DNA of 37,307 nucleotides from Lachnospiraceae bacterium UBA7086 (lineage in GTDB: Bacteria; Bacillota; Clostridia; Lachnospirales; Lachnospiraceae), in assembly GCA_002492525.1 (NCBI GenBank), contig DKZA01000004.1, positions 6,114 to 43,420 of the forward strand, given 5' to 3'. The notes beneath the pieces were generated by a model. That model ran no database searches. It was given only the letters and a program-made list of their open reading frames with translations, and had not been told where the DNA came from. Positions 1 to 7,294 of the stretch are shown one piece after another (the first letter of the stretch is position 1; each line of letters begins with the position of its first letter). A program made the position numbers and the translations under genes.

Positions 1-50
1 TTGATCTCTTCAAACAGTAATGTCCTGTTTGTCTGTTTGATTATGCTCAT
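1..50 (-). CDS. Partial gene at left edge, product unknown
   Basis: Only the first 16 codons are in the window (MSIIKQTNRTLLFEEI). The ATG is preceded by a good ribosome site (GGGAGG at about 57-62, 6-7 bases upstream) that overlaps the stop codon of the VWA gene. The 11-base gap and this overlap make co-transcription with the VWA gene and the agr-like genes very likely. Too little is present to name a family. Confidence 0.6.
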   Translation of the reverse strand, partial: MSIIKQTNRTLLFEEI

Positions 51-61
51 TGTTTACCTCC

Positions 62-1849
62 CTATCTTTCGTTTGGTTTTAAGTCTCTATAGTGAACTTC
101 TATTTCTGTATCCTCCGGATCAAAAATAAAAGTTACTTTTTCCCCATAATACAAATGGTATGCATGTCCTTTCATCAGAAGTTCCCGGCCCATCAGCACA
201 GAGGCTTTGCTGTTGTTCTTGATAATCAGGCTCCTGTCATCTCCCGGTTTGATGAGGATTCTTTCCGCCCCTTTTAAAGGAAGCGGCAGATTACAGGCGT
301 CCAGAAGCCATTCCAGGGTAAGCATGTCACGGTTACATCTTGCGAACAGATTAATGCTCTCGGGCGGATAATCGATGTCTTCTTTGCTGTGTATCACATA
401 AATCTGCAGTTTTCCGTTAAACTCACTCTTGTGATTCAGAGTTTCCCTGGGCAACGTCCTGCTCTCATCTATGAACTTTCTCTTCGTGGCAGTTCGTTTC
501 CTCTGTCTGTAGGCCAGGCCAAAAATGATAACCAGTGCCGCCACAAAGACAATGATGACCGACCAGAAAAACCAGTCAATCCCGGGCGGCTCTTCCTCTA
601 TGACCACCGGTACTACAATATCCACAGCTGCCTCCGGATTCCCATAATAGTATCCGTTCAGTCCGTCAAAGGCTATCCGCAGATTGGCCGCCGCATCCTG
701 TTCATACCGGCAGGAGAGGCAGTAAGATCCATCCGCTGTCCGGTAATCCTGTTGCTCATCATCCAGATATATCTGCACCGCACTGTCTTTCAGATATCCC
801 TCCAACAGATTCCTACCGTTCTGATTGGCAATGTGCAGACGCAGATTGGCTGTCTGGGTTTCCTGATCATAGGTATAATCCGCCTCCAGGCTATAATCAT
901 ATTCCACCGTCAAATATGCCCTTACATCCATGGGCGCATCTGCACTCATCTGTATCTTTACTTCGTCTGAGGAAGGATGCAGCAGTTCTATGACGGTATA
1001 GGTTTTTCCTTTGGCTGTATCAATCCTTTCCGCCTCACAGTTTACTGTCATATTTTCATTTTGCTGACTGCCCAGCAGAACAATCTTTGCCCGGCTCATC
1101 AGGCAATCCGGAAGCTTCACCGACAGTTCACCGCTTGCTCCGTTGATTTGTCCCACATGAGATGCCTTCAGCCCGCATTGTTCCCAAAGCTGCTCTTTGG
1201 TAAAATCTCCCAATGCCTCTCCATTTGCCAGTTCATAAAGCTGTCCTCCTGTCATTCTGGCAGCATCATACACGGTATGTCCTTCTTCCAGTTTCTGACC
1301 CAGCGCGGCCACATCTATGACAATCCCTTTACGCGCAGCCTCTTTGACCGCCTGGTCAAACAACTCTGCGGATTCTTCCGTGCCCTCCTGGGTATTCATC
1401 ATGATCTCGCCATCCGAAACGAGAATAATTCTTTTGGCCGCCGCATTGCTGTCAAATAACGCCACCGCTTCCCACAAGCCGGCACCTGCATTTCCGTAGT
1501 TTGCGTACTCTGTTTCCTGCAAGGCATGGGCTATCATCTCATGACTGCTGCCCAAAGGCTGTTTCGCGCATACCTCCTCCTGATACGCAACCATGCCTAT
1601 CCGATAATCTCTCGGCAGGACAGCAGACAGAGTTTTGACCAGATCAAAGGAAGCGTAACCGGCATCCGCTTCTTTCATAGACTGGCTGCAATCCAGGACC
1701 ACCACGATCTCACTGGCCAAAGATTCCTCTGTTTCCTGCGCCTTTGCCCTGATAGCCGTTCCCATACATAAATACAACAGGACTGTTATCAGGATAAGAA
1801 TTCTCTTATATACTACCTTCCGTCTCAAACCGTATTTGTCCATTCTCAT
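62..1849 (-). CDS. Membrane VWA-domain protein with FHA-like C-terminal domain
   Basis: A 595-residue single-pass membrane protein. It has a signal peptide (about residues 15-38), then an extracellular von Willebrand factor A domain (about 46-215) with the metal-site motif DCSQS at 53-57 and SDGE at 145-148. The usual MIDAS threonine is not obvious: the matching stretch is NYGNAGAGL. A beta-rich extracellular region follows, then one membrane helix (about 426-447), a basic stop-transfer stretch and a cytoplasmic domain (about 478-590) that resembles an FHA-like beta sandwich. The FHA match is inferred from pattern only. It begins 20 bases after the agrB-like stop, with an AGAGG ribosome site, so it belongs to the peptide-signal operon. 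VWA domains bind proteins; the layout suggests sensing outside and docking inside. No enzyme activity is predicted. Similar VWA plus FHA-like proteins occur near type VII secretion genes in some Firmicutes, but nothing in this window proves that link. Confidence 0.8.
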   Translation of the reverse strand: MRMDKYGLRRKVVYKRILILITVLLYLCMGTAIRAKAQETEESLASEIVVVLDCSQSMKEADAGYASFDLVKTLSAVLPRDYRIGMVAYQEEVCAKQPLGSSHEMIAHALQETEYANYGNAGAGLWEAVALFDSNAAAKRIILVSDGEIMMNTQEGTEESAELFDQAVKEAARKGIVIDVAALGQKLEEGHTVYDAARMTGGQLYELANGEALGDFTKEQLWEQCGLKASHVGQINGASGELSVKLPDCLMSRAKIVLLGSQQNENMTVNCEAERIDTAKGKTYTVIELLHPSSDEVKIQMSADAPMDVRAYLTVEYDYSLEADYTYDQETQTANLRLHIANQNGRNLLEGYLKDSAVQIYLDDEQQDYRTADGSYCLSCRYEQDAAANLRIAFDGLNGYYYGNPEAAVDIVVPVVIEEEPPGIDWFFWSVIIVFVAALVIIFGLAYRQRKRTATKRKFIDESRTLPRETLNHKSEFNGKLQIYVIHSKEDIDYPPESINLFARCNRDMLTLEWLLDACNLPLPLKGAERILIKPGDDRSLIIKNNSKASVLMGRELLMKGHAYHLYYGEKVTFIFDPEDTEIEVHYRDLKPNER

Positions 1850-1869
1850 TTGTGATGACCTCTATATTT

Positions 1870-2448
1870 TCAAGTTTTCATATTTCCTATCACTTTGTGT
1901 AATACGCAGGGAATCTGCAAAACAGATGTCAGTAATAGTCCAATCGCCATGCATACCGCTGCTTTTTCGTCTCCACATAACTTCCATAAAACGGAAACGA
2001 TACATATGATGAAAGAAAGACCTCCTGTCACATGCCGATACCTTCTTTTATCCTCTTCATCCAGTCTTCTGTTCTCCGAATCTATCGGACTCAACAGAAA
2101 CAATCCCATGGCTCCCAAAAACATACCGGCACATAGCTGCCAACTGTATACAAGCCTGGCCGCAAGCCAAGTACAAACCGCTAACAGTCCGAAGGAACCG
2201 AACCAACAGGTCCCCATATGCTTTGCATGATATCCGCCACTGAATTTTCTAAGCGCTATAAAAGGAAGAATCATGATGATTCCTGTACGAAGTTCTCCCA
2301 TAAGGCCTCCCACAAGTATCGCCATGAAAAGCGGCGCAACAGTCATAAGTACACATACCGCTGCATATTCATACAATTCTCTGTCTTCCTCAGCTACCGC
2401 CTCATGGATCATCAGCCATTCCACCATTCTGCCTGCCAGCCATCCCAT
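1870..2448 (-). CDS. agrB: AgrB-like autoinducer-peptide processing protease
   Basis: A 192-residue multi-pass membrane protein of the accessory gene regulator B family. AgrB cuts the AgrD precursor at the C-terminal side and closes a (thio)lactone ring while passing the peptide through the membrane. The family core RKFSGGYHAKH is at about 67-77. The expected catalytic pair is His74 and Cys81, seven residues apart as in staphylococcal AgrB. Four or more hydrophobic segments flank it. The gene begins 8 bases after the stop of the 49-residue peptide precursor, so the pair is translated from one message. The C-terminal half (about 85-190) is hydrophobic and less conserved, as usual. Family assignment is firm; the identity of the exported peptide is inferred from the adjacent precursor. 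Confidence 0.93.
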   Translation of the reverse strand: MGWLAGRMVEWLMIHEAVAEEDRELYEYAAVCVLMTVAPLFMAILVGGLMGELRTGIIMILPFIALRKFSGGYHAKHMGTCWFGSFGLLAVCTWLAARLVYSWQLCAGMFLGAMGLFLLSPIDSENRRLDEEDKRRYRHVTGGLSFIICIVSVLWKLCGDEKAAVCMAIGLLLTSVLQIPCVLHKVIGNMKT

Positions 2449-2456
2449 ATGGTTTC

Positions 2457-2606
2457 CTACTTTCTCTTAAATCTGGACAAGGCGTCCGGTGCCTTCGGCT
2501 GATACATGGCAATACAGGAAGTCGTATTGGCTTCTACATGCAGGCAGCGATTCAATATCTTTACTGCGCTTCCCGCAATTACTTTGGCAATCTTCTTTCG
2601 ATCCAT
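2457..2606 (-). CDS. agrD: AgrD-like cyclic autoinducer peptide precursor, 49 aa
   Basis: This short gene encodes an amphipathic, basic N-terminal leader (MDRKKIAKVIAGSAVKIL), a central segment NTTSCIAMY and a tail QPKAPDALSRFKRK. The tail has the spacing seen in AgrD proteins (Pro-x-x-Pro-x-x-Leu-type recognition sequence) and fits the clostridial cyclic lactone autoinducer pattern with YQPKxP. By analogy with staphylococcal AgrD, the ring would be Cys31-Ile-Ala-Met-Tyr35 closed as a thiolactone, with a short N-terminal exocyclic tail of unknown length. AGGAGG at 2615-2620 lies 8 bases before the ATG. It directly precedes the agrB-like gene. A second cysteine (Cys21) lies in the leader. The exact mature peptide is an inference. 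Confidence 0.88.
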   Translation of the reverse strand: MDRKKIAKVIAGSAVKILNRCLHVEANTTSCIAMYQPKAPDALSRFKRK

Positions 2607-2642
2607 AACAATAACCTCCTCTTTCTACAAATCATAGCGCAA

Positions 2643-2671
2643 AGTATATTATTTTTCGATAGGATATGTAT
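2643..2671 (-). promoter_or_regulatory. Predicted promoter of the agrD-agrB-VWA operon
   Basis: On the minus strand the -10 hexamer TATACT lies at 2643-2648, giving a start near 2636 and a leader of about 30 bases. No good -35 hexamer is found at 17 bases (ATACAT at 2666-2671). This is what an activator-dependent promoter looks like, and the predicted LytTR site lies immediately upstream. Confidence 0.5.
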
Positions 2672-2673
2672 GA

Positions 2674-2702
2674 ACGGTCATTATTTTGCATCATCGGTCA
2701 TT
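2674..2702. promoter_or_regulatory. Direct-repeat operator, candidate LytTR (AgrA-type) binding site
   Basis: ACGGTCATT at 2674-2682 and TCGGTCATT at 2694-2702 share eight identical bases with a centre-to-centre distance of 20 and a spacer of 11-12 bases. Paired 9-bp direct repeats separated by about 12 bases are the usual layout of LytTR-domain binding sites, which read successive major grooves on one DNA face. The site spans about -38 to -66 relative to the predicted agrD start, the correct place for an activator. Binding is inferred. Confidence 0.55.
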
Positions 2703-2718
2703 TTCGTGTGAAATTTTG

Positions 2719-2727
2719 TGCTATAAT
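2719..2727 (+). promoter_or_regulatory. Possible extended -10 promoter for the response regulator
   Basis: TGCTATAAT at 2719-2727 is a perfect extended -10 element on the plus strand. The -35 position is weak (CATTTT). It could give a second, upstream transcript of the regulator-kinase pair, starting close to the LytTR repeats. Confidence 0.4.
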
Positions 2728-2777
2728 GGGTGATTTTGCATTTATTTGTTGAAATACTAAAGAAATAAATAGAATTA

Positions 2778-2806
2778 TTGTTTTTTTCGTCTTTTTTCTG
2801 TACAAT
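2778..2806 (+). promoter_or_regulatory. Predicted sigma-A promoter of the regulator-kinase pair
   Basis: TTGTTT at 2778-2783 and TACAAT at 2801-2806 are separated by 17 bases. Transcription would start near 2813, about 30 bases before the response-regulator ATG. Confidence 0.5.
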
Positions 2807-2843
2807 AGAACTACATAAGTATTTTAAAAGGAGAACCCCAAAG

Positions 2844-3551
2844 ATGCGTATTCTGATCTGTGATGACGAGCCCATTATAACAGAACAACTAAAACAATAT
2901 CTTCAGGAATACTTCACCCTTAAGAAATACCAGATGCCTGAACTCGTCATCTATTTTGATGGCAAGTCCCTGTTGGCGGATACGGGACGGAAAGATATCC
3001 TCTTTCTGGATATAGAAATGCCCGGCCCAAAGGGGATTGAAATAGGCCGTACACTCAAGGAAACAGCTCCCAATACAATCATCTTTGTCATAACTTCCCA
3101 CATGCAATACCTGGATGATGCCATGCGCTTTCATGTGTACCGTTATCTCTCCAAACCGCTGGAGAAAAAACGCCTCTTTGCAAATATGGACGATGCCGTA
3201 AAGTCTTACCATACCCTTACTTCTACCGTAATCATTGAAAATAAAGACACCCGCACCCAAATATTGGAATCTGACATCATTTATATAGAAGCACAATTAA
3301 GAACTACCCTTGTCCATACTGTCTCCGGAGAATATCCTGCCGAGAAGACCATCCATTCCTGGATTGATACACTGAATCCGGGGTCTTTCTTTCAGACACA
3401 CAAGAGCTATATTGTCAATATGAAATATGTAGTGCAGTTTAATCACGGTACGATCTCTTTCAGTGCCGGCAAGGATACCGCTTATCTTTCCAGGAGAAAA
3501 TATAATCCATTTATACAAGCCTATTACACGTATCTTGAAAGCAGCCGCTGA
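2844..3551 (+). CDS. agrA: LytTR-family response regulator (AgrA-like)
   Basis: A 235-residue two-component regulator. The receiver domain (about 1-120) has the acidic pocket Asp7-Asp8, the phosphoacceptor Asp56 in FLDIEMPG, Thr84/Ser85 and Lys104 in LSKP. The C-terminal LytTR DNA-binding domain (about 127-235) contains the family features ILESDIIYIEA and FFQTHKSYIVN. An upstream in-frame ATG would add 22 residues, but the chosen ATG has AAAAGGAG at 2826-2833 and starts the canonical MRILICDDEP, and the longer form would overlap the promoter. The gene is divergent from the peptide operon and 20 bases ahead of the kinase. By analogy with agr it would be phosphorylated when the peptide accumulates and would bind the repeats at 2674-2702. 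Specificity for this peptide is inferred from location. Confidence 0.92.
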   Translation: MRILICDDEPIITEQLKQYLQEYFTLKKYQMPELVIYFDGKSLLADTGRKDILFLDIEMPGPKGIEIGRTLKETAPNTIIFVITSHMQYLDDAMRFHVYRYLSKPLEKKRLFANMDDAVKSYHTLTSTVIIENKDTRTQILESDIIYIEAQLRTTLVHTVSGEYPAEKTIHSWIDTLNPGSFFQTHKSYIVNMKYVVQFNHGTISFSAGKDTAYLSRRKYNPFIQAYYTYLESSR

Positions 3552-3571
3552 TAGAGCAGAGGAGAAGCTAT

Positions 3572-4954
3572 ATGAAAATTTTATTATGCTACGTTATCAT
3601 ATATTTGGTTGAAGCCCTCATTCTTTGGTTATACTGCAATGATTTATTTATCCCCAAATATACCGTCCGGCGAACTGCCTTAACCTTGTTTGTACTCTAC
3701 AGTCTGCTGTTTGGTCTGTCCATGTTGAACATTTATCCTTTAAATGCGGTTGCTTTTCTAGTCGCAAGCTTTCTATTTATTTATTTTCTATACGATACGA
3801 AATTGACTTCCGCCCTGTTTCATACCGGTGTGATAACCATTTCCATGAGTTTTGGGGAGCTTATTTCCCTGTCTTTGTTTCCGGACTTTGCCAGGAACTT
3901 TTATGAGGCCCGTTCCGACATCAGCCAGCTCTTGGTCTGCGTTTTTTTAAATAAGTTAATCTACTTTTTTATTGTATATGTATTATCTCATATACCCTCC
4001 GTCTTCCCCAAACCAAGCAGACTCGGTTACAAGATCAGCTTCACAGACCCGGATAAACAGAACAATTCCCCACACAACAAAAAAACGACAGGAAGCCGCG
4101 GCGCACTGGCGCTGGTACCCATTCCTCTCGTTACCTTCTTTGTAATGCTGACTCTTTATATCATTTATTTTACTGCTGACATCTCTGTTGCACTCAACAG
4201 AATGATAGCCGCCTGCTCCGTCCTTCTTCTGATGCTGAATCTGCTCATCTGGTTCTTTTTCAGCTATACCCAAAAGAGGAATCAGGATTTTATTGACTTA
4301 CAGCTCAGTCTGCTGAGGGAAAATGATGCAACAGAGTATTATAAAATGTTAAGTGTCCAAACGGAAAACAGAAATATACTGATTCACGACATAAGAGGAC
4401 ATTTCTATGCCATTCTGGCGCTTGCCGAACGGAATCACCAGCAGGAGATTGTTGACTATATCAATAACCTTATGCAGACTTCCAGTCTCCAAAATACGGA
4501 TATCCTTCAGTTTTGCAACAACGAAACTCTCAATGCCATTCTCTGCCGCTATCATGAAAACTGTAAAAAACAGGGCATTGATTTCAGAACGGATATCAGG
4601 GATGGCAGTATAAATTTTATGACCGCTAACGATTTGACCGTGCTCTTTTGTAATCTTCTGGACAATGCTGTGGAAGCTGCATCCTGCGTGCCGGATGCTT
4701 TCATCGAGCTCAATATTTCACGGCAGTCAAATGCGCCTTATACCATACTCTCTGTTACAAATTCCTGTCCGCAAAATCCTTTTGATGCACACGGAAAACT
4801 CCCTTCACATAAGAAAGACAAGTCCCAGCATGGACTGGGCCTGAAAAGCATACGGCGTGCGATGGCAAATTATGGCGGAGACATGCAGCTATTTTATGAG
4901 GAAAACACAAAGACTTTTCATGTGGTTATGCAGGTAAGGGTGTTGGGGGACTGA
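3572..4954 (+). CDS. agrC: AgrC-like GHKL sensor histidine kinase
   Basis: A 460-residue membrane kinase. The N-terminal sensor region has about six or seven hydrophobic helices within residues 3-230, with a polar stretch at about 150-177. A linker leads to the phosphoacceptor His272 in LIHDIRGHF, then a GHKL ATPase with the N-box NLLDNAVEA (361-369) and the glycine box GLGLKS (421-426). This is the HPK10-type arrangement of AgrC and ComD peptide receptors. It follows the regulator by 20 bases and lies opposite the peptide and AgrB genes, so it is the likely receptor for the cyclic peptide. It ends only 7 bases from the convergent gene that follows, with no obvious terminator between them. 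Confidence 0.9.
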   Translation: MKILLCYVIIYLVEALILWLYCNDLFIPKYTVRRTALTLFVLYSLLFGLSMLNIYPLNAVAFLVASFLFIYFLYDTKLTSALFHTGVITISMSFGELISLSLFPDFARNFYEARSDISQLLVCVFLNKLIYFFIVYVLSHIPSVFPKPSRLGYKISFTDPDKQNNSPHNKKTTGSRGALALVPIPLVTFFVMLTLYIIYFTADISVALNRMIAACSVLLLMLNLLIWFFFSYTQKRNQDFIDLQLSLLRENDATEYYKMLSVQTENRNILIHDIRGHFYAILALAERNHQQEIVDYINNLMQTSSLQNTDILQFCNNETLNAILCRYHENCKKQGIDFRTDIRDGSINFMTANDLTVLFCNLLDNAVEAASCVPDAFIELNISRQSNAPYTILSVTNSCPQNPFDAHGKLPSHKKDKSQHGLGLKSIRRAMANYGGDMQLFYEENTKTFHVVMQVRVLGD

Positions 4955-4961
4955 CGGGGAC

Positions 4962-5510
4962 TCATATTTCTTCTGCCCATCCCCTCACTTCTTTCATTGA
5001 AAAGAACGGGTATTGAAGTTCTTCCTGCATCTCTTCGTTATCCTGTATCTTGTATACTTTATCTCCAAGAATCATCCAGTCACTTGTATGGCGATATAAA
5101 ACATTGATATCATTATAATTCTCCATCAGGACCTGACCACTGTAATATTCCCGTTCGTGATTAACATATACAAAATTCTCACATACATAATAGTCCGTTA
5201 CGCTATTTCCTGTTTCCCCATAAATCTGTAATGTATATCGTATATCCTGTCCTTCCTCATTTGTATATACAGTCAACGCAACCGGCGAGTCAAAATCACC
5301 CGTATCAATATCACCGGTTTTCACAAAAATTCTCTGCTCTCCAACGCTGGCTTCTGACATGCACATACTCACAAAATCATCCATATAAGCTTCTATTTCC
5401 TGCTTTTTGTCAGCATCCAGTCTTTGTTCTTCTTTATATAAGGAAGAACTGGCAATTATACCACAGGCCATGCATATTTCTATGACTATTTTATACAGTA
5501 ACTTGTCCAT
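4962..5510 (-). CDS. Unrecognised secreted or membrane-anchored protein, 182 aa
   Basis: I do not recognise the family. The N-terminus has a hydrophobic segment (about 6-22, with Cys13 and SSSL afterwards) that could be a signal or anchor. The rest is acidic, beta-rich and polar, with several tyrosines and no catalytic motif that I can see. AGGAG lies 9 bases before the ATG. It is 59 bases downstream of the other anchored protein (5570-6367) and probably shares its promoter. It is convergent with the kinase gene. Both proteins may be substrates, immunity or surface components related to the signalling locus, but only position suggests this. Confidence 0.7.
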   Translation of the reverse strand: MDKLLYKIVIEICMACGIIASSSLYKEEQRLDADKKQEIEAYMDDFVSMCMSEASVGEQRIFVKTGDIDTGDFDSPVALTVYTNEEGQDIRYTLQIYGETGNSVTDYYVCENFVYVNHEREYYSGQVLMENYNDINVLYRHTSDWMILGDKVYKIQDNEEMQEELQYPFFSMKEVRGWAEEI

Positions 5511-5569
5511 CTGGCATTTCTCCTATTGTAATCTCCGCACTGCTGTTGGTTACCAAAAGAACTGGCAGT

Positions 5570-6367
5570 TCATTTCACAACTGCATACCGTCGATTCCAC
5601 ACATCCACCAATAAATTAATTTTCTCCGTCCCTACAGCACAGGAAATACTGGCAATTTCTCCATTTCTGCCTACATAAGATGTATTTTCATCTATCTCCC
5701 AGAAAATGTCCTTATTCCCTCCAAATCTGTCAAGATAATCATATATTGCATAATAGCTGCCGCTGCCATATATACTGTCATAGATTTCTCCCTTAATATC
5801 TACCTGGATTCTATCTTCCATCTTACTATCTCCGTCAAACCATTTCTTATAGGAATACCATTCCAGCATAGAATTATAAGACCATTTCTTTTCCTGTAAA
5901 ACCGCTGCTTCACCCGGTGTTTTCCGTACATCCGCCATAACAATATAATCGGGAGACATACCGGAAGTGCTGTCTCTGAAAAGTATGTATAATTCGCTTC
6001 CCTTATCAGATTCTGTATAAGCCTGGTACATATCATCCCGATAATGATATATTTGCTTCAATTCCCACTGCTCATCTTCCATTTCGGCATCCATTGCATA
6101 GTCCTTAACCGCAAAGGCCGCTAGATTCTCCCAGGAAAGATTATAGTGTCTTTGCTGTGCATTGGTAAAAAAATAGTAATCTGGCCATTCTTCCTGCGGC
6201 AGATCACACTTTCTCCACAGGTCTTCTATCCTGTTTGTGTCTGTTTTAACCTTTGTATTTCCGCCTTTTGCGCTTGTATTTACATCAAAAAGTACCAAAC
6301 CTAATCCAACGCATAGGATACAAAAAGCTATGAGATATCTGTTTCTATTTTTATTATGGTTATTCAT
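5570..6367 (-). CDS. Unrecognised membrane-anchored protein, 265 aa
   Basis: A short basic N-terminus (MNNHNKNRNR) is followed by one hydrophobic helix (about 11-27) and then a long acidic, aromatic-rich extracellular domain. No known motif is visible. A GTG at 6406 would add 13 residues, but the ATG at 6367 has a clear ribosome site, AAGGGAG at 6378-6384, and the longer form lacks one. A strong promoter lies upstream (6448-6476). The gene heads a two-gene unit with the 182-residue protein. Function is unknown; the single-anchor layout suggests a protein acting outside the membrane. Confidence 0.72.
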   Translation of the reverse strand: MNNHNKNRNRYLIAFCILCVGLGLVLFDVNTSAKGGNTKVKTDTNRIEDLWRKCDLPQEEWPDYYFFTNAQQRHYNLSWENLAAFAVKDYAMDAEMEDEQWELKQIYHYRDDMYQAYTESDKGSELYILFRDSTSGMSPDYIVMADVRKTPGEAAVLQEKKWSYNSMLEWYSYKKWFDGDSKMEDRIQVDIKGEIYDSIYGSGSYYAIYDYLDRFGGNKDIFWEIDENTSYVGRNGEIASISCAVGTEKINLLVDVWNRRYAVVK

Positions 6368-6447
6368 CTGATTATCGCTCCCTTGGAAGTTTGTCCTGTT
6401 ACTCACATTATTTGTTTCATCTTATCATAATCTCTGAAAGTCCTAAT

Positions 6448-6476
6448 ATTTTAACTTTTAAAATGTTAAATGTCAA
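6448..6476 (-). promoter_or_regulatory. Strong sigma-A promoter for the two-gene unit 6367-4962
   Basis: On the minus strand a perfect TTGACA (6471-6476) and TAAAAT (6448-6453) are separated by 17 bases in an AT-rich tract. Transcription would start near 6441, leaving a leader of about 74 bases. Confidence 0.75.
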
Positions 6477-6523
6477 TTTTTATGTTAAATACATCATCAC
6501 TCAGAAACAAATAATTATTTCCC

Positions 6524-6552
6524 TTGCGAAACCACCCCACCTATGCTATAAT
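6524..6552 (+). promoter_or_regulatory. Promoter of tRNA-Trp
   Basis: TTGCGA at 6524-6529 and TATAAT at 6547-6552 with a 17-base spacer; the -10 is also extended (TGCTATAAT). The predicted start near 6559 gives a 33-base 5' leader on the tRNA precursor. Confidence 0.8.
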
Positions 6553-6591
6553 AACTCTCGGCGGTTTGCATATAACATCGCCGCACCATAA

Positions 6592-6662
6592 AGGGGCATA
6601 GTTCAAAGGTAGAACAGTGGTCTCCAAAACCATCGATGTGGGTTCGATTCCTACTGCCCCTG
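6592..6662 (+). tRNA. trnW: tRNA-Trp (anticodon CCA)
   Basis: A complete 71-base cloverleaf. The acceptor stem pairs AGGGGCA (6592-6598) with TGCCCCT (6655-6661). The D stem pairs GTTC with GAAC. The anticodon stem GTGGT/ACCAT encloses the loop CTCCAAA, whose anticodon CCA reads UGG. The T stem GTGGG/CCTAC encloses TTCGATT. The 3' CCA is not encoded and must be added after transcription. It has its own promoter and terminator and is therefore a single-gene transcript. Confidence 0.97.
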
Positions 6663-6668
6663 TCATCG

Positions 6669-6696
6669 ACCCGTGAGTTGTCGCTCACGGGTTTTT
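6669..6696 (+). terminator. Rho-independent terminator of tRNA-Trp
   Basis: A perfect 9-bp stem, ACCCGTGAG (6669-6677) with CTCACGGGT (6684-6692), a six-base loop and a run of T immediately after. It lies 6 bases after the tRNA. Confidence 0.93.
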
Positions 6697-6736
6697 AAAT
6701 TTTTCACACAGGAAAACGAAAGGAATTAGATTGCCG

Positions 6737-7294
6737 ATGAAAAAGACGATATTAAGCCTGGCGCTTCTCTGTCTGGTTTCTTGTTTATTATGTGCCTGCG
6801 GCAAGGAAACGCCGCTTCTTACCGCAGACGATTATAAGCTGGATACAGAGACGGGCGCTACAAGCCGTGGGATAAAGATTGGCGACGGCGCCGAAGCTTT
6901 CCTGGACGCCTACCGGGAATATATGATTTTCTCCGCTATATCCGATGCTTCTCTGGAAGACAGTTCCGATGCTGCGCCGGAATCTGCAACAGAAAATCCA
7001 CAGGCCGACTATCAGTTCCTGCCTGTGGATGAAATTCCTTTTGATTCTGATCTGACCGTGATTCTGCCTGCCTTTTTTGTTGACGGACTTGCGATAGACA
7101 CGGTTCAGTTCTGTGAGGACAATGAGATTGCGCAAGCGGATCTGATTTCCTATCTGACCAATGAAGCGTATCTGGCTGACCATCGGGTCATCTACCGCTA
7201 TCTTGTATTTACCTGGCAAGGCGGTGTCATCACTGACATCCGTTCGGAGTCCATGGACTACAATCAGGACGCCTCGTATTATGAGGCAAACTGA
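6737..7294 (+). CDS. Small lipoprotein of unknown function, 185 aa
   Basis: The N-terminus is a lipoprotein signal peptide ending in the lipobox LCAC, so the mature protein would be lipid-anchored at Cys21 on the outer face of the membrane. The mature part is acidic, with a central Ser/Ala/Glu-rich stretch and a compact C-terminal domain. I do not recognise the family. A TTG at 6731 could also start it and lies nearer to the AAAGGA ribosome site (about 6719-6724); I chose the ATG because the signal sequence is then standard. It follows the tRNA terminator closely and no separate promoter is evident, so it may depend on readthrough. Its 3' end overlaps the convergent ABC gene by 16 bases. Confidence 0.78.
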   Translation: MKKTILSLALLCLVSCLLCACGKETPLLTADDYKLDTETGATSRGIKIGDGAEAFLDAYREYMIFSAISDASLEDSSDAAPESATENPQADYQFLPVDEIPFDSDLTVILPAFFVDGLAIDTVQFCEDNEIAQADLISYLTNEAYLADHRVIYRYLVFTWQGGVITDIRSESMDYNQDASYYEAN

